This document shows, piece after piece, positions 43,029 to 51,104 of a DNA stretch of 64,000 bases. The position numbers and the translations under genes were made by a program. Source of the stretch: Halorubrum rubrum (GTDB taxonomy: Archaea; Halobacteriota; Halobacteria; Halobacteriales; Haloferacaceae). The notes below the pieces were generated by a model that did not search any database, was not told the DNA's origin, and saw only the letters and a list, made by a program, of their open reading frames with translations. The DNA is taken from positions 310,001 to 374,000 of the forward strand of contig NZ_JANHDM010000001.1 in NCBI RefSeq assembly GCF_024494685.1, in the 5' to 3' direction. How positions within the stretch are numbered: position 1 is the first letter of the stretch; every line of letters starts with the position of its first letter.

Positions 43029-44084
43029 TCAGTCCCGCAGTTCGACGTACGTCCGGCGGACCGTCACGGGCGTCACGCCCGCGACGTCGGCGGTCTCCTG
43101 CTGGGTGTAGTCGGCGTCGAACTGGCGCGCCGCGGTGTACAGGCAGGCGGCGGCGACGCCGACGGGGTTGCGACCGTTCGCGATCCCCTCCTCGACGGCA
43201 CGGTCGGCGAGTTCGCGGGCGCGCGCCTCGACGCTCGAGTCGACCTCGAGCTCGCTCGCGAACCGCGGGAGGTACTCGGCGGGCGCGGCCGGACCGATCG
43301 GGAGGCCGAGCTCGCGGTTCATCGCGTCGAAGGCCGCGCGGTGTTCCGCCTCGGTCGCCTTCGCCTCCGCGCACACCTCGCCGACGGTCCGGGCGACGTC
43401 GGCGGTCCGGCAGGCGACGTAGACGCACGCGGCGGCGAAGCCCTCCAGCGAGCGCCCCCGGAGCAGGCTCTCCGACTGCGCGGAGTCGAACAGCGCGCAG
43501 GCGGTGTCCCGGAGGCTCGTGGGCAGCCCCAGCGCGCCGGTGAGCCGTCGGATCTCGGTGTAGGCGTACACCTTGTTGCGGTCGCGCTTCGTGGAGATCC
43601 GCGCGCGGTTGTGCTGGGTGCGCATCCGGGCCATCCGGCGGCGCTTGCGCCCCTTGAGCCGGGTCGAGCGGCCGATCTTCGTCGAGAGTCCGCGATCGTG
43701 ACGTGACCGCGTCAGGGGGGCGCCCGTGCGCTTGGGGTCCGTGTCGTCATCGGAGAAGGAGCGCCACTCGGGGCCGTGATCGATCCGGTCAGCCTCGAGG
43801 ACGAGCCCGCAGTCGACGCAGGCGCGCTCCGCGCTGTCGACTTCGGTGCGCCCGCCGCACTCGGGACACTCCTCGTCGCGGACGGCGGTCGAGGACGAGG
43901 TCGTCTCGGCGGCGTCGGCGGTACCGGTGCGGTCGGTGCGGTCGGCGCGGTCGGTGCGGTCGGCACGGTCGGTGCGGTCGGCGCGGTCGGTGCGGTCGGC
44001 GCGGTCGGCGCGGGCGGACGTCGAGGCGGCGCGGGGGTTCCGGGAACGGCGCGAACGGACGCGGGTCGAGGGTGCCTTGCTCAT
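43029..44084 (-). CDS. tfb: Transcription initiation factor IIB (TFB) with an N-terminal repeat tract
   Basis: 351 residues from the ATG at 44084 (a GTG lies 3 bp upstream). After a basic start (RVRSRRSRNPRAA), residues about 25-53 are an Arg/Asp repeat (ADRTDR units), then the zinc ribbon with Cys73/76 and Cys89/92 (CPECGG...CVDCG), the B-finger/linker (EWRSFSDDDTDPKRTGAPL) and two cyclin-like repeats (GRSLEGFAAACVYVACR; GRNPVGVAAACLYTAAR). TFB joins TBP at promoters and recruits RNA polymerase; haloarchaea have several paralogues used in different conditions. TATA ATTTAAGTAA at 44111-44120. The repeat tract is unusual. Confidence 0.95.
   Translation of the reverse strand: MSKAPSTRVRSRRSRNPRAASTSARADRADRTDRADRTDRADRTDRADRTDRTGTADAAETTSSSTAVRDEECPECGGRTEVDSAERACVDCGLVLEADRIDHGPEWRSFSDDDTDPKRTGAPLTRSRHDRGLSTKIGRSTRLKGRKRRRMARMRTQHNRARISTKRDRNKVYAYTEIRRLTGALGLPTSLRDTACALFDSAQSESLLRGRSLEGFAAACVYVACRTADVARTVGEVCAEAKATEAEHRAAFDAMNRELGLPIGPAAPAEYLPRFASELEVDSSVEARARELADRAVEEGIANGRNPVGVAAACLYTAARQFDADYTQQETADVAGVTPVTVRRTYVELRD
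43927..44010. repeat. 9/18-bp microsatellite in the N-terminal part of tfb
   Basis: Alternating GCGGTCGGT and GCGGTCGGC nonamers (18-bp period) repeat about nine times in the plus-strand sequence; they encode Ala-Asp-Arg/Thr-Asp-Arg units of TFB. The period is a multiple of three, so copy changes keep the frame. Confidence 0.85.
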
Positions 44085-44162
44085 CACACCTGAACCTCGG
44101 TCCCGATCCCTTACTTAAATCCCGGTGGATCGGGGGGTGAACCGTCGGATCCGCGCTCCCGT

Positions 44163-44183
44163 ACCGACCGGTTACCGGTCGGT
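44163..44183. promoter_or_regulatory. 21-bp palindrome between divergent tfb and HTH-like genes
   Basis: ACCGACCGGT, one central T, ACCGGTCGGT: perfect 10-bp arms. A smaller inverted repeat GACCG-GCGT-CGGTC follows at 44184-44197. The palindrome lies midway between the tfb TATA (44111-44120) and the TATA of the plus-strand gene (TTTATTTAT, 44215-44223), so it could regulate both. Confidence 0.65.
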
Positions 44184-44244
44184 GACCGGCGTCGGTCCCG
44201 ACGGAGTAGGTGGGTTTATTTATCCGAACGCGAGACCGGTCGAC

Positions 44245-44766
44245 ATGACGCTGTCGGACATCGCGGCGGGTCTCGAGGTGACGGCCAACCAGCGCGACAG
44301 GGGGGTCGCCGTCGCCGACGACACGGAGACGCCGCTGACCGAACGCCTGCGCGAGTACGCCGAGAACCTGCCGTGTACGCCGGAGGCGACCGCAACGGTA
44401 GTGGACGCGTACACGGCCGGTCGGAGCGTCGGCGACGCCGCCGCGGACGCCGGCGTCGCGCCCGTGACCGCCGCGAAGACCCTCCACCGCTGTGGCGTCT
44501 CGGGCGTCTGCCCGCTCGCGCCGACCCGCCGGGGGGTCGTCCGCGACTGGCTCGACGGCCGGATCGGCCGCAGCGAGGCGGTGACGCTCGCCGGCGGCGA
44601 CGACGCGGACTTCGCGCTCGCGACGTACGTCGAGACCCACGACCCGCTCCCGGCGGTCGCCGACGTGGTGGACGCCAAGCTCGCGGGGTCGTCGCCGCTC
44701 GGGACCGGCCTCGGCGCGGACGATCCCCTCGGCGACGCGCTGGACTCGCCCGACGACCTCCGCTGA
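44245..44766 (+). CDS. HTH-like haloarchaeal protein, divergent from tfb
   Basis: 173 residues from the ATG at 44245, only 22 bp after TATA, so leaderless. Acidic N-terminus (GVAVADDTETPL), then a helix-turn-helix-like segment GRSVGDAAADAGVAPVTAAKTLHR. Later parts include TRRGVVRDWLDGRIGRSEAVTLAG and a glycine/aspartate-rich end. Conserved in haloarchaea from memory (a DUF7858-like family); role unknown. A 21-bp palindrome separates it from tfb, so it may be the regulator acting there, which is inference. Confidence 0.8.
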   Translation: MTLSDIAAGLEVTANQRDRGVAVADDTETPLTERLREYAENLPCTPEATATVVDAYTAGRSVGDAAADAGVAPVTAAKTLHRCGVSGVCPLAPTRRGVVRDWLDGRIGRSEAVTLAGGDDADFALATYVETHDPLPAVADVVDAKLAGSSPLGTGLGADDPLGDALDSPDDLR

Positions 44767-44835
44767 CCGGCTCCGCCGGCTCCCGATCAGTGCGGTCTCC
44801 CGCAGAACCGTGCTCCACAGCCGGACCGTCTCCCG

Positions 44836-45624
44836 CTACGACCGCATGCGTTCGATCAGTCCCTCCTCCGAGAAGTCGACCTCGAGCGTCGTATCGAAGA
44901 GCCGGGCGTACGCGTCGGCGACCGCCCGCGGGTACGCTCCGTCGCCGGTCGCTGTCGCGGGCGCGACCGCCACGCGCGGGTCCGTCTCCGGGAGAGTCAC
45001 GTCGGCGGCGGATCCCCCGGTCTCGCCGTCGATCCCGCGGGACACCGCGACCGTCGCGTCGACGCTCGCGCCCACGTCGGCGATCCGGCCGCGGAGCCGC
45101 TGGAGGGCGTCGCTGCCGTGCGGCGTCACGGGACGGACCGCGGCGACGCCCTCCGCGGCCGTGACCGCCGCGACCGCCTCGTTCGACGCCACCGGCGACG
45201 CGTCGACGAGCACCGCGTCGTAGGCGGTCGCCGCCTCGTCGATCCGCCGTTCGAGCCTACGCGCCGCCTCGGAGGTCTTCGCGCGGGCGATCCGCTCGAA
45301 CGGGGCGCGGGCGGGGACGGCGTCCGCGCGTCCGGGGAGCGTCGAGGCGTCGTCCCCGTCGTCGGCGCGCCCGGATCCGCCGCCGAGGGCGATCGGGTAC
45401 GTCGCCGCCGACAGCGACGCGCCGGCCTCGTCGGTGACGAGCGCCGTGAGATCGGTTCCGATCCGGCCGCGAACGTACTCGGAGAGGCCCTGCGTCGCGA
45501 ACGCCGCGTCGATCACCGCCACGTCCCGCCCGCCGCGTGCGCCGGCCGCCGCCAGTTCGACGGCCGTCCGTGTCGTCCCCGCGCCGCCGGTCGCTCCGAC
45601 CAGCGCGAGCGTCGTCGCGTGCAT
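44836..45624 (-). CDS. ParA/CpaE-like P-loop protein with an altered Walker A
   Basis: 262 residues with the MinD/ParA fold: start TTLALVGATGGAGTTRTAVEL, DVAVIDAAFATQGLSEYV, YDAVLVDASPVASNEAV. The Walker A should be KGGxGKT; here it is TGGAGTT, so both the signature Lys and the P-loop Lys are absent. CpaE-like proteins also lack them, and haloarchaeal members with GATGGAGTTR are known from memory. Likely a positioning or scaffold protein rather than a normal ATPase. Divergent from the MFS gene at 45799. Confidence 0.85.
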   Translation of the reverse strand: MHATTLALVGATGGAGTTRTAVELAAAGARGGRDVAVIDAAFATQGLSEYVRGRIGTDLTALVTDEAGASLSAATYPIALGGGSGRADDGDDASTLPGRADAVPARAPFERIARAKTSEAARRLERRIDEAATAYDAVLVDASPVASNEAVAAVTAAEGVAAVRPVTPHGSDALQRLRGRIADVGASVDATVAVSRGIDGETGGSAADVTLPETDPRVAVAPATATGDGAYPRAVADAYARLFDTTLEVDFSEEGLIERMRS

Positions 45625-45798
45625 GGCTTGGATCGCCGGAGTCGAGTGTTAAGCGTCGCGGATCGCCTCCGAACGCCGGCCCGCCGGCGTCGTCGTCGCC
45701 CGTCCCGGCGGTCTCGCCGGACCCGGTGATCGCGGCGTCGCCGAGAGCGTTCCGGTGCCACAACGCTTATATCGAGATGTTGGGGTCTGTACGCACAC

Positions 45799-47016
45799 AT
45801 GGCGGCCATCGCGGACGGGAAGTGGCGTGCGCTGGCGCTCGTCGGCGTCGCGGAGCTGTTCGCGATGACGCTCTGGTTCAGCGGGAGCGCCGTCGGGCCG
45901 GAGCTGGCCGCGGCGTGGGGGCTCTCGGCCGCCGAGACGGCCTGGCTGACGAACGCGGTCCAGCTCGGGTTCGTCGTCGGTGCCCTCGCGTCGGCGTCGC
46001 TGACGATCGCCGACGTCGTCCCGCCGCGGTATCTGTTCGCCGGCTCCGCGCTGGCCGGGGCCGCGGGGACGGCGATCATCGCGGCGGTCGTCTCGAACGG
46101 ACCGCCCGCGATCCTCCTGCGGTTCCTGACGGGCGTCACGCTCGCGGGCGTGTATCCCACGGGGATGAAGATGATGGCGTCGTGGTTCGACGAGGGCCGG
46201 GGGTTGGCGATCGGGGTCCTCGTGGGCGCGCTGACGGTCGGGTCGGCGTCGCCGCATCTGCTCCGGGCGGCCAGCGGTATCGGTCGTCCCGACGTGGTTC
46301 TGTACGGCACCGCCGGACTCGCGGCGTTCGGGGGCGTACTCGTCCTCGCGTACGAGGACGGTCCGCACCAGCCGGAGACCGCCCCGTTCGATCCGAGCGC
46401 GATCCGGCGGATCGTCACCGACCGCGGCGTCGTTCTCGCGAACATCGGCTACTTCGGCCACATGTGGGAACTCTACGCGGTCTGGACGTGGATCCCCGTC
46501 TATCTCGTCGCAAGCTTCGAGGCCAGGGGAGTGGCCGCCGCGAACCGGAGCGCCGCGCTGCTCGCGTTCGCGACGATCGCCGTCGGCGGCGTCGGCGCGT
46601 GGCTGGCCGGCTCCGCGGCCGACCGCTGGGGTCGATCCGTCGTCACCAGCGCGTCGATGGTCGTCTCCGGGAGCGCCTGTCTGCTCGCGGGCGTCGTCTT
46701 CGGAGCCCCGCCGGCCGTGGTCGTCCCGTTCGTTCTCGTCTGGGGCTTCGTCATCGTCGCCGACTCCGCGCAGTTCTCCGCGGCGGTCTCGGAACTCGCC
46801 GACGAGAGCTACGTCGGGTCGGCGCTGACGCTTCAGACCGCGGTGGGCTTTCTCATCACCATCGCGTCGATCCAGCTGATACCCGTCGTACGGGACGCCG
46901 TCGGCTGGCGCTGGGCGTTCGCTCCGCTCGTCGTCGGGCCGCTCGCGGGGACCGCCGCGATGTTGTGGCTCCGTACGCTTCCGGCGGCCGACCGGCTGGC
47001 CGGCGGGCGGGGCTGA
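45799..47016 (+). CDS. Major facilitator superfamily transporter
   Basis: 405 residues and 12 hydrophobic helices, with no acidic insertion in the middle. Start MAAIADGKWRALALVGVAEL; GVYPTGMKMMASWFDEGRG resembles the fourth-fifth helix loop of nitrate/nitrite-type MFS. Substrate unknown. TATA GCTTATAT at 45764-45772 places the start of transcription near the ATG, so the mRNA is probably leaderless. Confidence 0.9.
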   Translation: MAAIADGKWRALALVGVAELFAMTLWFSGSAVGPELAAAWGLSAAETAWLTNAVQLGFVVGALASASLTIADVVPPRYLFAGSALAGAAGTAIIAAVVSNGPPAILLRFLTGVTLAGVYPTGMKMMASWFDEGRGLAIGVLVGALTVGSASPHLLRAASGIGRPDVVLYGTAGLAAFGGVLVLAYEDGPHQPETAPFDPSAIRRIVTDRGVVLANIGYFGHMWELYAVWTWIPVYLVASFEARGVAAANRSAALLAFATIAVGGVGAWLAGSAADRWGRSVVTSASMVVSGSACLLAGVVFGAPPAVVVPFVLVWGFVIVADSAQFSAAVSELADESYVGSALTLQTAVGFLITIASIQLIPVVRDAVGWRWAFAPLVVGPLAGTAAMLWLRTLPAADRLAGGRG

Positions 47017-47085
47017 TCCGTCCGCAGGAAGTGACGGGCGGCAGGCCGGAGTGGTCCGACCGGAGATATCGATCGCCCGCCGGTC

Positions 47086-47517
47086 TCACCCGTCGATCGC
47101 GGACGCGACGTCCTCGGCGATCGCGTCGAGCTCACCGTCGGAGAGGTCGGGACGCTTCCCCGCGACCGCGTGGATAGGCGCGCCGCCGTCGCCCTCGAAC
47201 CGCGGGACGACGTGTGCGTGGACGTGCGGGATCTCCTGGCCGGCCGCCTCGCCGTCGTTGATCCCGACGTTCGCCCCGTCGGCGTCGACCGCGTTCTGTA
47301 CGCGGGGCGTGAGTTCGCTCACGGCGTCGAACACGGCGCTCGCGAGGTCGGCGTCGAGGTTACCGACGCGCTCGGCGTGTGCCTTCGGGATCACGAGCGT
47401 GTGGCCGCGCGCGAGCGGGTTGGCGTCGAGGAACGCCAGGACGTCGTCGGTCTCACACACCGTTCGCGCCGGGATCTCGCCGTCGACGATCGAACAGAAG
47501 ATACAGTCGTCGGGCAT
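47086..47517 (-). CDS. HIT-family protein
   Basis: 143 residues from the ATG at 47517. CIFCSIVDGEIPA at the N-terminus provides a CxxC zinc motif; the histidine triad is HVHAHVVPR near 95-103. Such proteins hydrolyse or transfer nucleoside monophosphate groups, for example on Ap4A or AMP-amidates. Upstream extensions of the frame cross an AT-rich promoter and are not real. Divergent from the secreted protein at 47660. Confidence 0.94.
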   Translation of the reverse strand: MPDDCIFCSIVDGEIPARTVCETDDVLAFLDANPLARGHTLVIPKAHAERVGNLDADLASAVFDAVSELTPRVQNAVDADGANVGINDGEAAGQEIPHVHAHVVPRFEGDGGAPIHAVAGKRPDLSDGELDAIAEDVASAIDG

Positions 47518-47659
47518 ACGCGAGGGGTCGACGCCGCGACGTATCAAGGTTTCCCGGACGGTACCGGAGACGCCAACCGTGGTGGGACCGGACCGCATGA
47601 CGAGTGAACGATCACCATAGTATGAAACTATATACTTGTACGTATATTTATATGAGAGA

Positions 47660-48130
47660 ATGAGATCGATACGTGTTTTCCTTACGGTAGTCGCCGCGGT
47701 GCTGCTCGTGAGCGCCGCGACCGGTGGTGCGGTCGCGCAGTCCGACGGGGACGAAGACCTGTTCGAATCGCTGGAGGAGATGGTCCCGGTGTACAACGAG
47801 AACGCGGAAAACGTCGACCTCGGCCCGGTCAACCTCGCGGGCACCAGCAACGTCTACATCGAGGACGGCGACTCCGAGACCGTCTACTCGATCACGATGG
47901 ACGAACGGAACCGCATCACCGCGCTCGACGACGAGCCCGACGAGGACGCGGTCCGACGGATCACCGCGGATCGGGCGACGCTCGTCGGCATCACCGAGGC
48001 CGACAACCCGGCCGCTGCGTTCCGGGACGCCGTCGCCAACGACGACATCGTCATCACCGGCGAGAGCGGCCACGTCATCGAGCAGGTCAAGTGGGCGGTC
48101 GTCAATGCGTTGAAGGGACTGCTGCTCTAG
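47660..48130 (+). CDS. Exported haloarchaeal hypothetical protein
   Basis: The ATG at 47660 gives 156 residues with a Sec signal (RVFLTVVAAVLLVSAATGGAVA, cut before QSDGDED). The mature protein has SNVYIEDGDSETVYSITMDE, RITADRATLVGITEADNPAAAFRDAV and a C-terminal VIEQVKWAVVNALKGLLL helix that could be amphipathic. Conserved family of unknown role in haloarchaea from memory. Its upstream region is AT-rich with overlapping short inverted repeats (ATAGT...ACTAT, 47617-47631) around TATA. Confidence 0.82.
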   Translation: MRSIRVFLTVVAAVLLVSAATGGAVAQSDGDEDLFESLEEMVPVYNENAENVDLGPVNLAGTSNVYIEDGDSETVYSITMDERNRITALDDEPDEDAVRRITADRATLVGITEADNPAAAFRDAVANDDIVITGESGHVIEQVKWAVVNALKGLLL

Positions 48131-48167
48131 GGAGGGTTCGGCCGTCCCGCGGCGCCTTTTCTCGAAC

Positions 48168-49100
48168 TCACTCGCTCCGGTCCGGAAACGGGACCTCGAT
48201 CAGCGTTCCGTCGTCCGGGAGGAGACACTCGCCGTCGAACGCCTCGCGGGCCTCCCGCAGGATCGGCGACGCGTCCGCCGCGTACCGCGAGGAGACGTGG
48301 ACGAGCGCCAGCCGCTTGGCGTTCGCGCGCTCGGCGATCCCGCCCGCCTCGCGGCCCGTCGAGTGGGCGGTGTCGCGGGCGCGGTCGGCCATCCCGTCGG
48401 CGAAGGTGGCGTCGTGGACGAGGAGGTCGGCGTCCTCGGCGACCTCGACGGTCCGTTCGCGCGGTCGGGTGTCGGCCGTGTAGACGAACGTCCGGCCGGG
48501 GCGGGGCGGTCCGACGACCTGCTCGGGCTCGACGACGGTCCCGTCCGCCAGTTCGACGGACTCTCCCTCGTGGAGCCGGCCGAACGCCGGACCGACCGGG
48601 ACGCCGAGCTCCTCGGCCTTCGGTCGGTCGAACCGGCCGGGGCGGTCAGCCTCCTCGAGGACGTACCCCTGTGAGACCGTCCGGTGTGTCGTCTCGAAGG
48701 CGCGGACCTCGTAGCCGTCGGCGTCGAGCGCGACGTCGCCGGGGGCGACCTCCTCGATCCGGACCGGGAACCCCGGCTGGTGGTCCGCCGCGTGGACCAG
48801 GTCGTGGAGGTCGTCGCCGGTGCCGGGCGGACAGTGGATCGAGAGCGGCTCGGTCCGATCGTTGAACCCGAGCGTCTGAACGAGTCCGGGGATCCCGAGG
48901 ACGTGGTCGCCGTGGAGGTGCGAGACGAAGAGGCGATCGAGCCCGAATCCGGTGCCGGCCCGCATCATCTGGCGCTGGGTGCCCTCGCCGCAGTCGAACA
49001 GCAGGCGGTCGCCCTCGCGGTTGACGAACAGGGCGCTCGGCGCGCGCTCGGTGGTGGGGACGGCACCGCCCGTCCCGAGGAAGGTGACGCGAAGGGACAT
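48168..49100 (-). CDS. rnz: Ribonuclease Z (tRNA 3'-end processing)
   Basis: 310 residues from the ATG at 49100, MSLRVTFLGTGGAVPTTER. Metallo-beta-lactamase motif SHLHGDHVLG (residues ~60-69), DCGEGTQRQMM, FVYTADTRP with a later Asp ligand, LLVHDATF and LVHVSSRY. Cuts pre-tRNA after the discriminator base, required here because the tRNA genes lack CCA. Length typical of the short (tRNase Z-S) form. Confidence 0.95.
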   Translation of the reverse strand: MSLRVTFLGTGGAVPTTERAPSALFVNREGDRLLFDCGEGTQRQMMRAGTGFGLDRLFVSHLHGDHVLGIPGLVQTLGFNDRTEPLSIHCPPGTGDDLHDLVHAADHQPGFPVRIEEVAPGDVALDADGYEVRAFETTHRTVSQGYVLEEADRPGRFDRPKAEELGVPVGPAFGRLHEGESVELADGTVVEPEQVVGPPRPGRTFVYTADTRPRERTVEVAEDADLLVHDATFADGMADRARDTAHSTGREAGGIAERANAKRLALVHVSSRYAADASPILREAREAFDGECLLPDDGTLIEVPFPDRSE

Positions 49101-49242
49101 ACGCGCCCTGTGGCCGGCGGGGGTAAACTCCTTTCGAGCCGCGTCCGCCGGGACGAGGGAAGCCGGCGACCACGAGAGGGACGCCGCGACCGCGGCGGCC
49201 GCCGGTCGAAGCCGACATGAGGCTCCCGCCCCGAGGTCGGGC

Positions 49243-49566
49243 ATGCACGACGAGATCGCCGCGCTCGTCCGCCAGGAAGGGTGGCGCGCGGAGGGGGCCG
49301 CCGCCCGCGTCCACTACGACGGCGGCGGCGACCGGGTCGCGATCGAGTTCTACGCCGACGCCGAGCGCGTCCTCTACTGGACCGTCCCCGAGGGATCGGG
49401 GACCGGGGCGGAAACGAGGAGCGGGGTGACGACGGCCGACACCGGCACTACCGGCACCGCCGCGCCGATCCCGCGAGAGACCGTCCCGGACCCGCTTCGG
49501 CGGCGGATCCGCGAGGACCTCGACGCCGCGGGCGTCGACCCCGACGTCGAGCGGCGCGGCGTCTGA
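49243..49566 (+). CDS. Small haloarchaeal hypothetical protein
   Basis: 107 residues from the ATG at 49243 (MHDEIAALVRQEGWRAEGAA). Beta-strand rich VHYDGGGDRVAIEFYADAERVLYW, then a Thr/Gly linker and RETVPDPLRRRIREDLDAAG. It resembles a haloarchaeal family of uncharacterised proteins (DUF7538-like from memory). No partner gene is obvious. The linker varies in length among relatives, I infer. Confidence 0.72.
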   Translation: MHDEIAALVRQEGWRAEGAAARVHYDGGGDRVAIEFYADAERVLYWTVPEGSGTGAETRSGVTTADTGTTGTAAPIPRETVPDPLRRRIREDLDAAGVDPDVERRGV

Positions 49567-49671
49567 GGGGCGATCCTCGAGTCGGGCGTCGTCGAGGCGT
49601 CGCCGAAGCGGCGGTGACGTGCTCGGCGACGCACTCGTCGATCGCCGTCCGCGAAGGGACCGACGACGAGG

Positions 49672-50172
49672 TCACCACACGACCTCGTCGTCGACGGCGA
49701 TCGTCCCCGACTCGACGATCCGGGCGTCGAGCCCGCCGCGGTGTTCGAGCGCCGCCTTCGCGTCGGGCTGGTCGGCGTGTGACGCCATGTACCCGCAGGG
49801 CTCACAGAGGCCGGTCCCCTCGAGGACGGTCTCGCCGACCCGGAACCGCTCCCCGACGAGGTGGTTCAACGCCACCCCGCGCGTCGTGACGTTTCGCCGG
49901 TGCGCGCCGCCGGGGAGGTCGACGTCGTACGCCTCGGCGGCGGCCTCCAGCGCCTCGGCCTCGACGAGCGTGACGTCGCTGGGATCGAGGTCGTCGCGTT
50001 CGTTGTAGATCCCCTCGCCCCTAAAGTAGCGGTCCCCCTTCAGCCCCCGGCCGGCGACGGCCTCGACCGACTCCCGCGGCTCGGGGTCGCCGCCCGTGTC
50101 CGGGGTGACGTGGATGCGTTCGACCGCGCCGACGCGGGCGTCGCGCGATGACGCGTCCTTCGCGTGTTCCAT
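49672..50172 (-). CDS. MOSC-domain protein
   Basis: 166 residues from the ATG at 50172. MOSC domain features are GLKGDRYFRGEG near 45-56, LVEAEALEAAAEAY, GAHRRNVTTRGVALNHLVGERFRVGE and the conserved cysteine in GLCEPCGYM. MOSC domains bind the molybdenum cofactor or act in amidoxime-type reduction. An IS-end hairpin lies 27 bp upstream of the gene. Confidence 0.9.
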   Translation of the reverse strand: MEHAKDASSRDARVGAVERIHVTPDTGGDPEPRESVEAVAGRGLKGDRYFRGEGIYNERDDLDPSDVTLVEAEALEAAAEAYDVDLPGGAHRRNVTTRGVALNHLVGERFRVGETVLEGTGLCEPCGYMASHADQPDAKAALEHRGGLDARIVESGTIAVDDEVVW

Positions 50173-50198
50173 TGCCGTACCCGTTCGATCGGACGATA

Positions 50199-50234
50199 TT
50201 GACATCCTCCCCGCCCTGAAGGGCGGGGTTTTAG
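50199..50234. mobile_element. Solitary end hairpin of an IS1341/IS200-605-type element
   Basis: TTGACATCCTCCCCGCCC, loop TGAA, GGGCGGGG, then TTTTAG. The CCCCGCCC/GGGCGGGG stem with the preceding TTGACATCCTC is the form of subterminal ends of haloarchaeal TnpB-only elements, from memory. No tnpA or tnpB is nearby, so this is probably a remnant. It could also terminate transcription, since a T-run follows the hairpin. Confidence 0.6.
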
Positions 50235-50381
50235 CCTTGTAACTTCCATAATAAACCTACGTCGTCGCCGGCGCGGCAGGGGCCGTTACGGACTCCGGCC
50301 TCGTCGGGCGCCGAAATCAATCGCCACCCTCGCGTGCCGGTCGCCGAAAGGATATAACGGAAGCGGTGCCTACACGTTCAC

Positions 50382-50657
50382 ATGAGCATCGCCTGCGACG
50401 ACGACGTCCTCGGCGGGGAGCCACGGATCGACGGGACGCGCGTGGGCGTCCGCCACGTCGCGGCACGGGTGATCGACGGCGGACGCGCTCCCGCCCACGT
50501 CGCGGATCAGTTCGACGTATCCCTCGCGGACGTGTACGAGTGTCTCTCGTACTACTACGCCCATATCGACGAGATGCGTGAACTCGAACGGGAGAACGAG
50601 GAGGCGTTCGAGCGGATTCGAGAGTCGTCGGTGAAGCCCAAAGAGCCCGTACAGTGA
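50382..50657 (+). CDS. DUF433 antitoxin
   Basis: 91 residues. The DUF433 pattern is DDVLGGEPRIDGTRVGVRHV at the N-terminus followed by the HTH-like VADQFDVSLADVYECLSYYY and a charged helix. TATA GGATATAAC at 50349-50357. The stop codon overlaps the GTG of the next gene (GTGA), as in toxin-antitoxin pairs. DUF433 proteins are antitoxins for DUF5615 PIN-like toxins. Confidence 0.92.
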   Translation: MSIACDDDVLGGEPRIDGTRVGVRHVAARVIDGGRAPAHVADQFDVSLADVYECLSYYYAHIDEMRELERENEEAFERIRESSVKPKEPVQ

Positions 50658-51025
50658 CGGAGATCCGGATCCTGCTCGACGAGCACGTCGGCCGGGTTTT
50701 CGAGCGGACGCTTCGGGAGCGCGGATACGACATCGAACAGGCGAAAGATCGGTTCGGAGAACACACGAGCGACGCCGAACTCGTCGAGTGGTGTGGCGAG
50801 TCCGGAACGGTTCTGGTGACGAACAACGCAAAGGATTTCGAACGACTCCACCGCGAGCACGACCACGCCGGGATCCTGCTCTACTACGACCAAAACCTGC
50901 CCGACACCGATCCCGAGGGACTCGCCCGAACGGTCGAGAAAGTGTTCGATCAGTACGGACTCGACGGGGTCGCGGATCAACTCGTCGATCTCGGAGAGTG
51001 GTACGAGTGGCTCCACGACCGATAG
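50654..51025 (+). CDS. DUF5615 PIN-like toxin
   Basis: GTG start at 50654, 123 residues. PIN-like acidic residues are in RILLDEHVGRVFE (Asp9), the central SDAELVEW (with Asp), and VLVTNNAKDFERL (Asp near 61). Probably a ribonuclease; partner antitoxin immediately upstream. The pair lies beside an IS-end hairpin, in keeping with mobile toxin-antitoxin modules. Confidence 0.9.
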   Translation: MTEIRILLDEHVGRVFERTLRERGYDIEQAKDRFGEHTSDAELVEWCGESGTVLVTNNAKDFERLHREHDHAGILLYYDQNLPDTDPEGLARTVEKVFDQYGLDGVADQLVDLGEWYEWLHDR

Positions 51026-51104
51026 CGGCCGTTCTCTCCGATTTCTGTCGGCCGGGATCGATCCGAAGGAAACGCACTTGGCTCGTGGTCCGATAGGGTG
51101 CGTG

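Noticed and set aside
43927-44010. Regular short repeats that could be taken for a CRISPR array
   Set aside because: The 9/18-bp units have no spacers and are inside the tfb reading frame.
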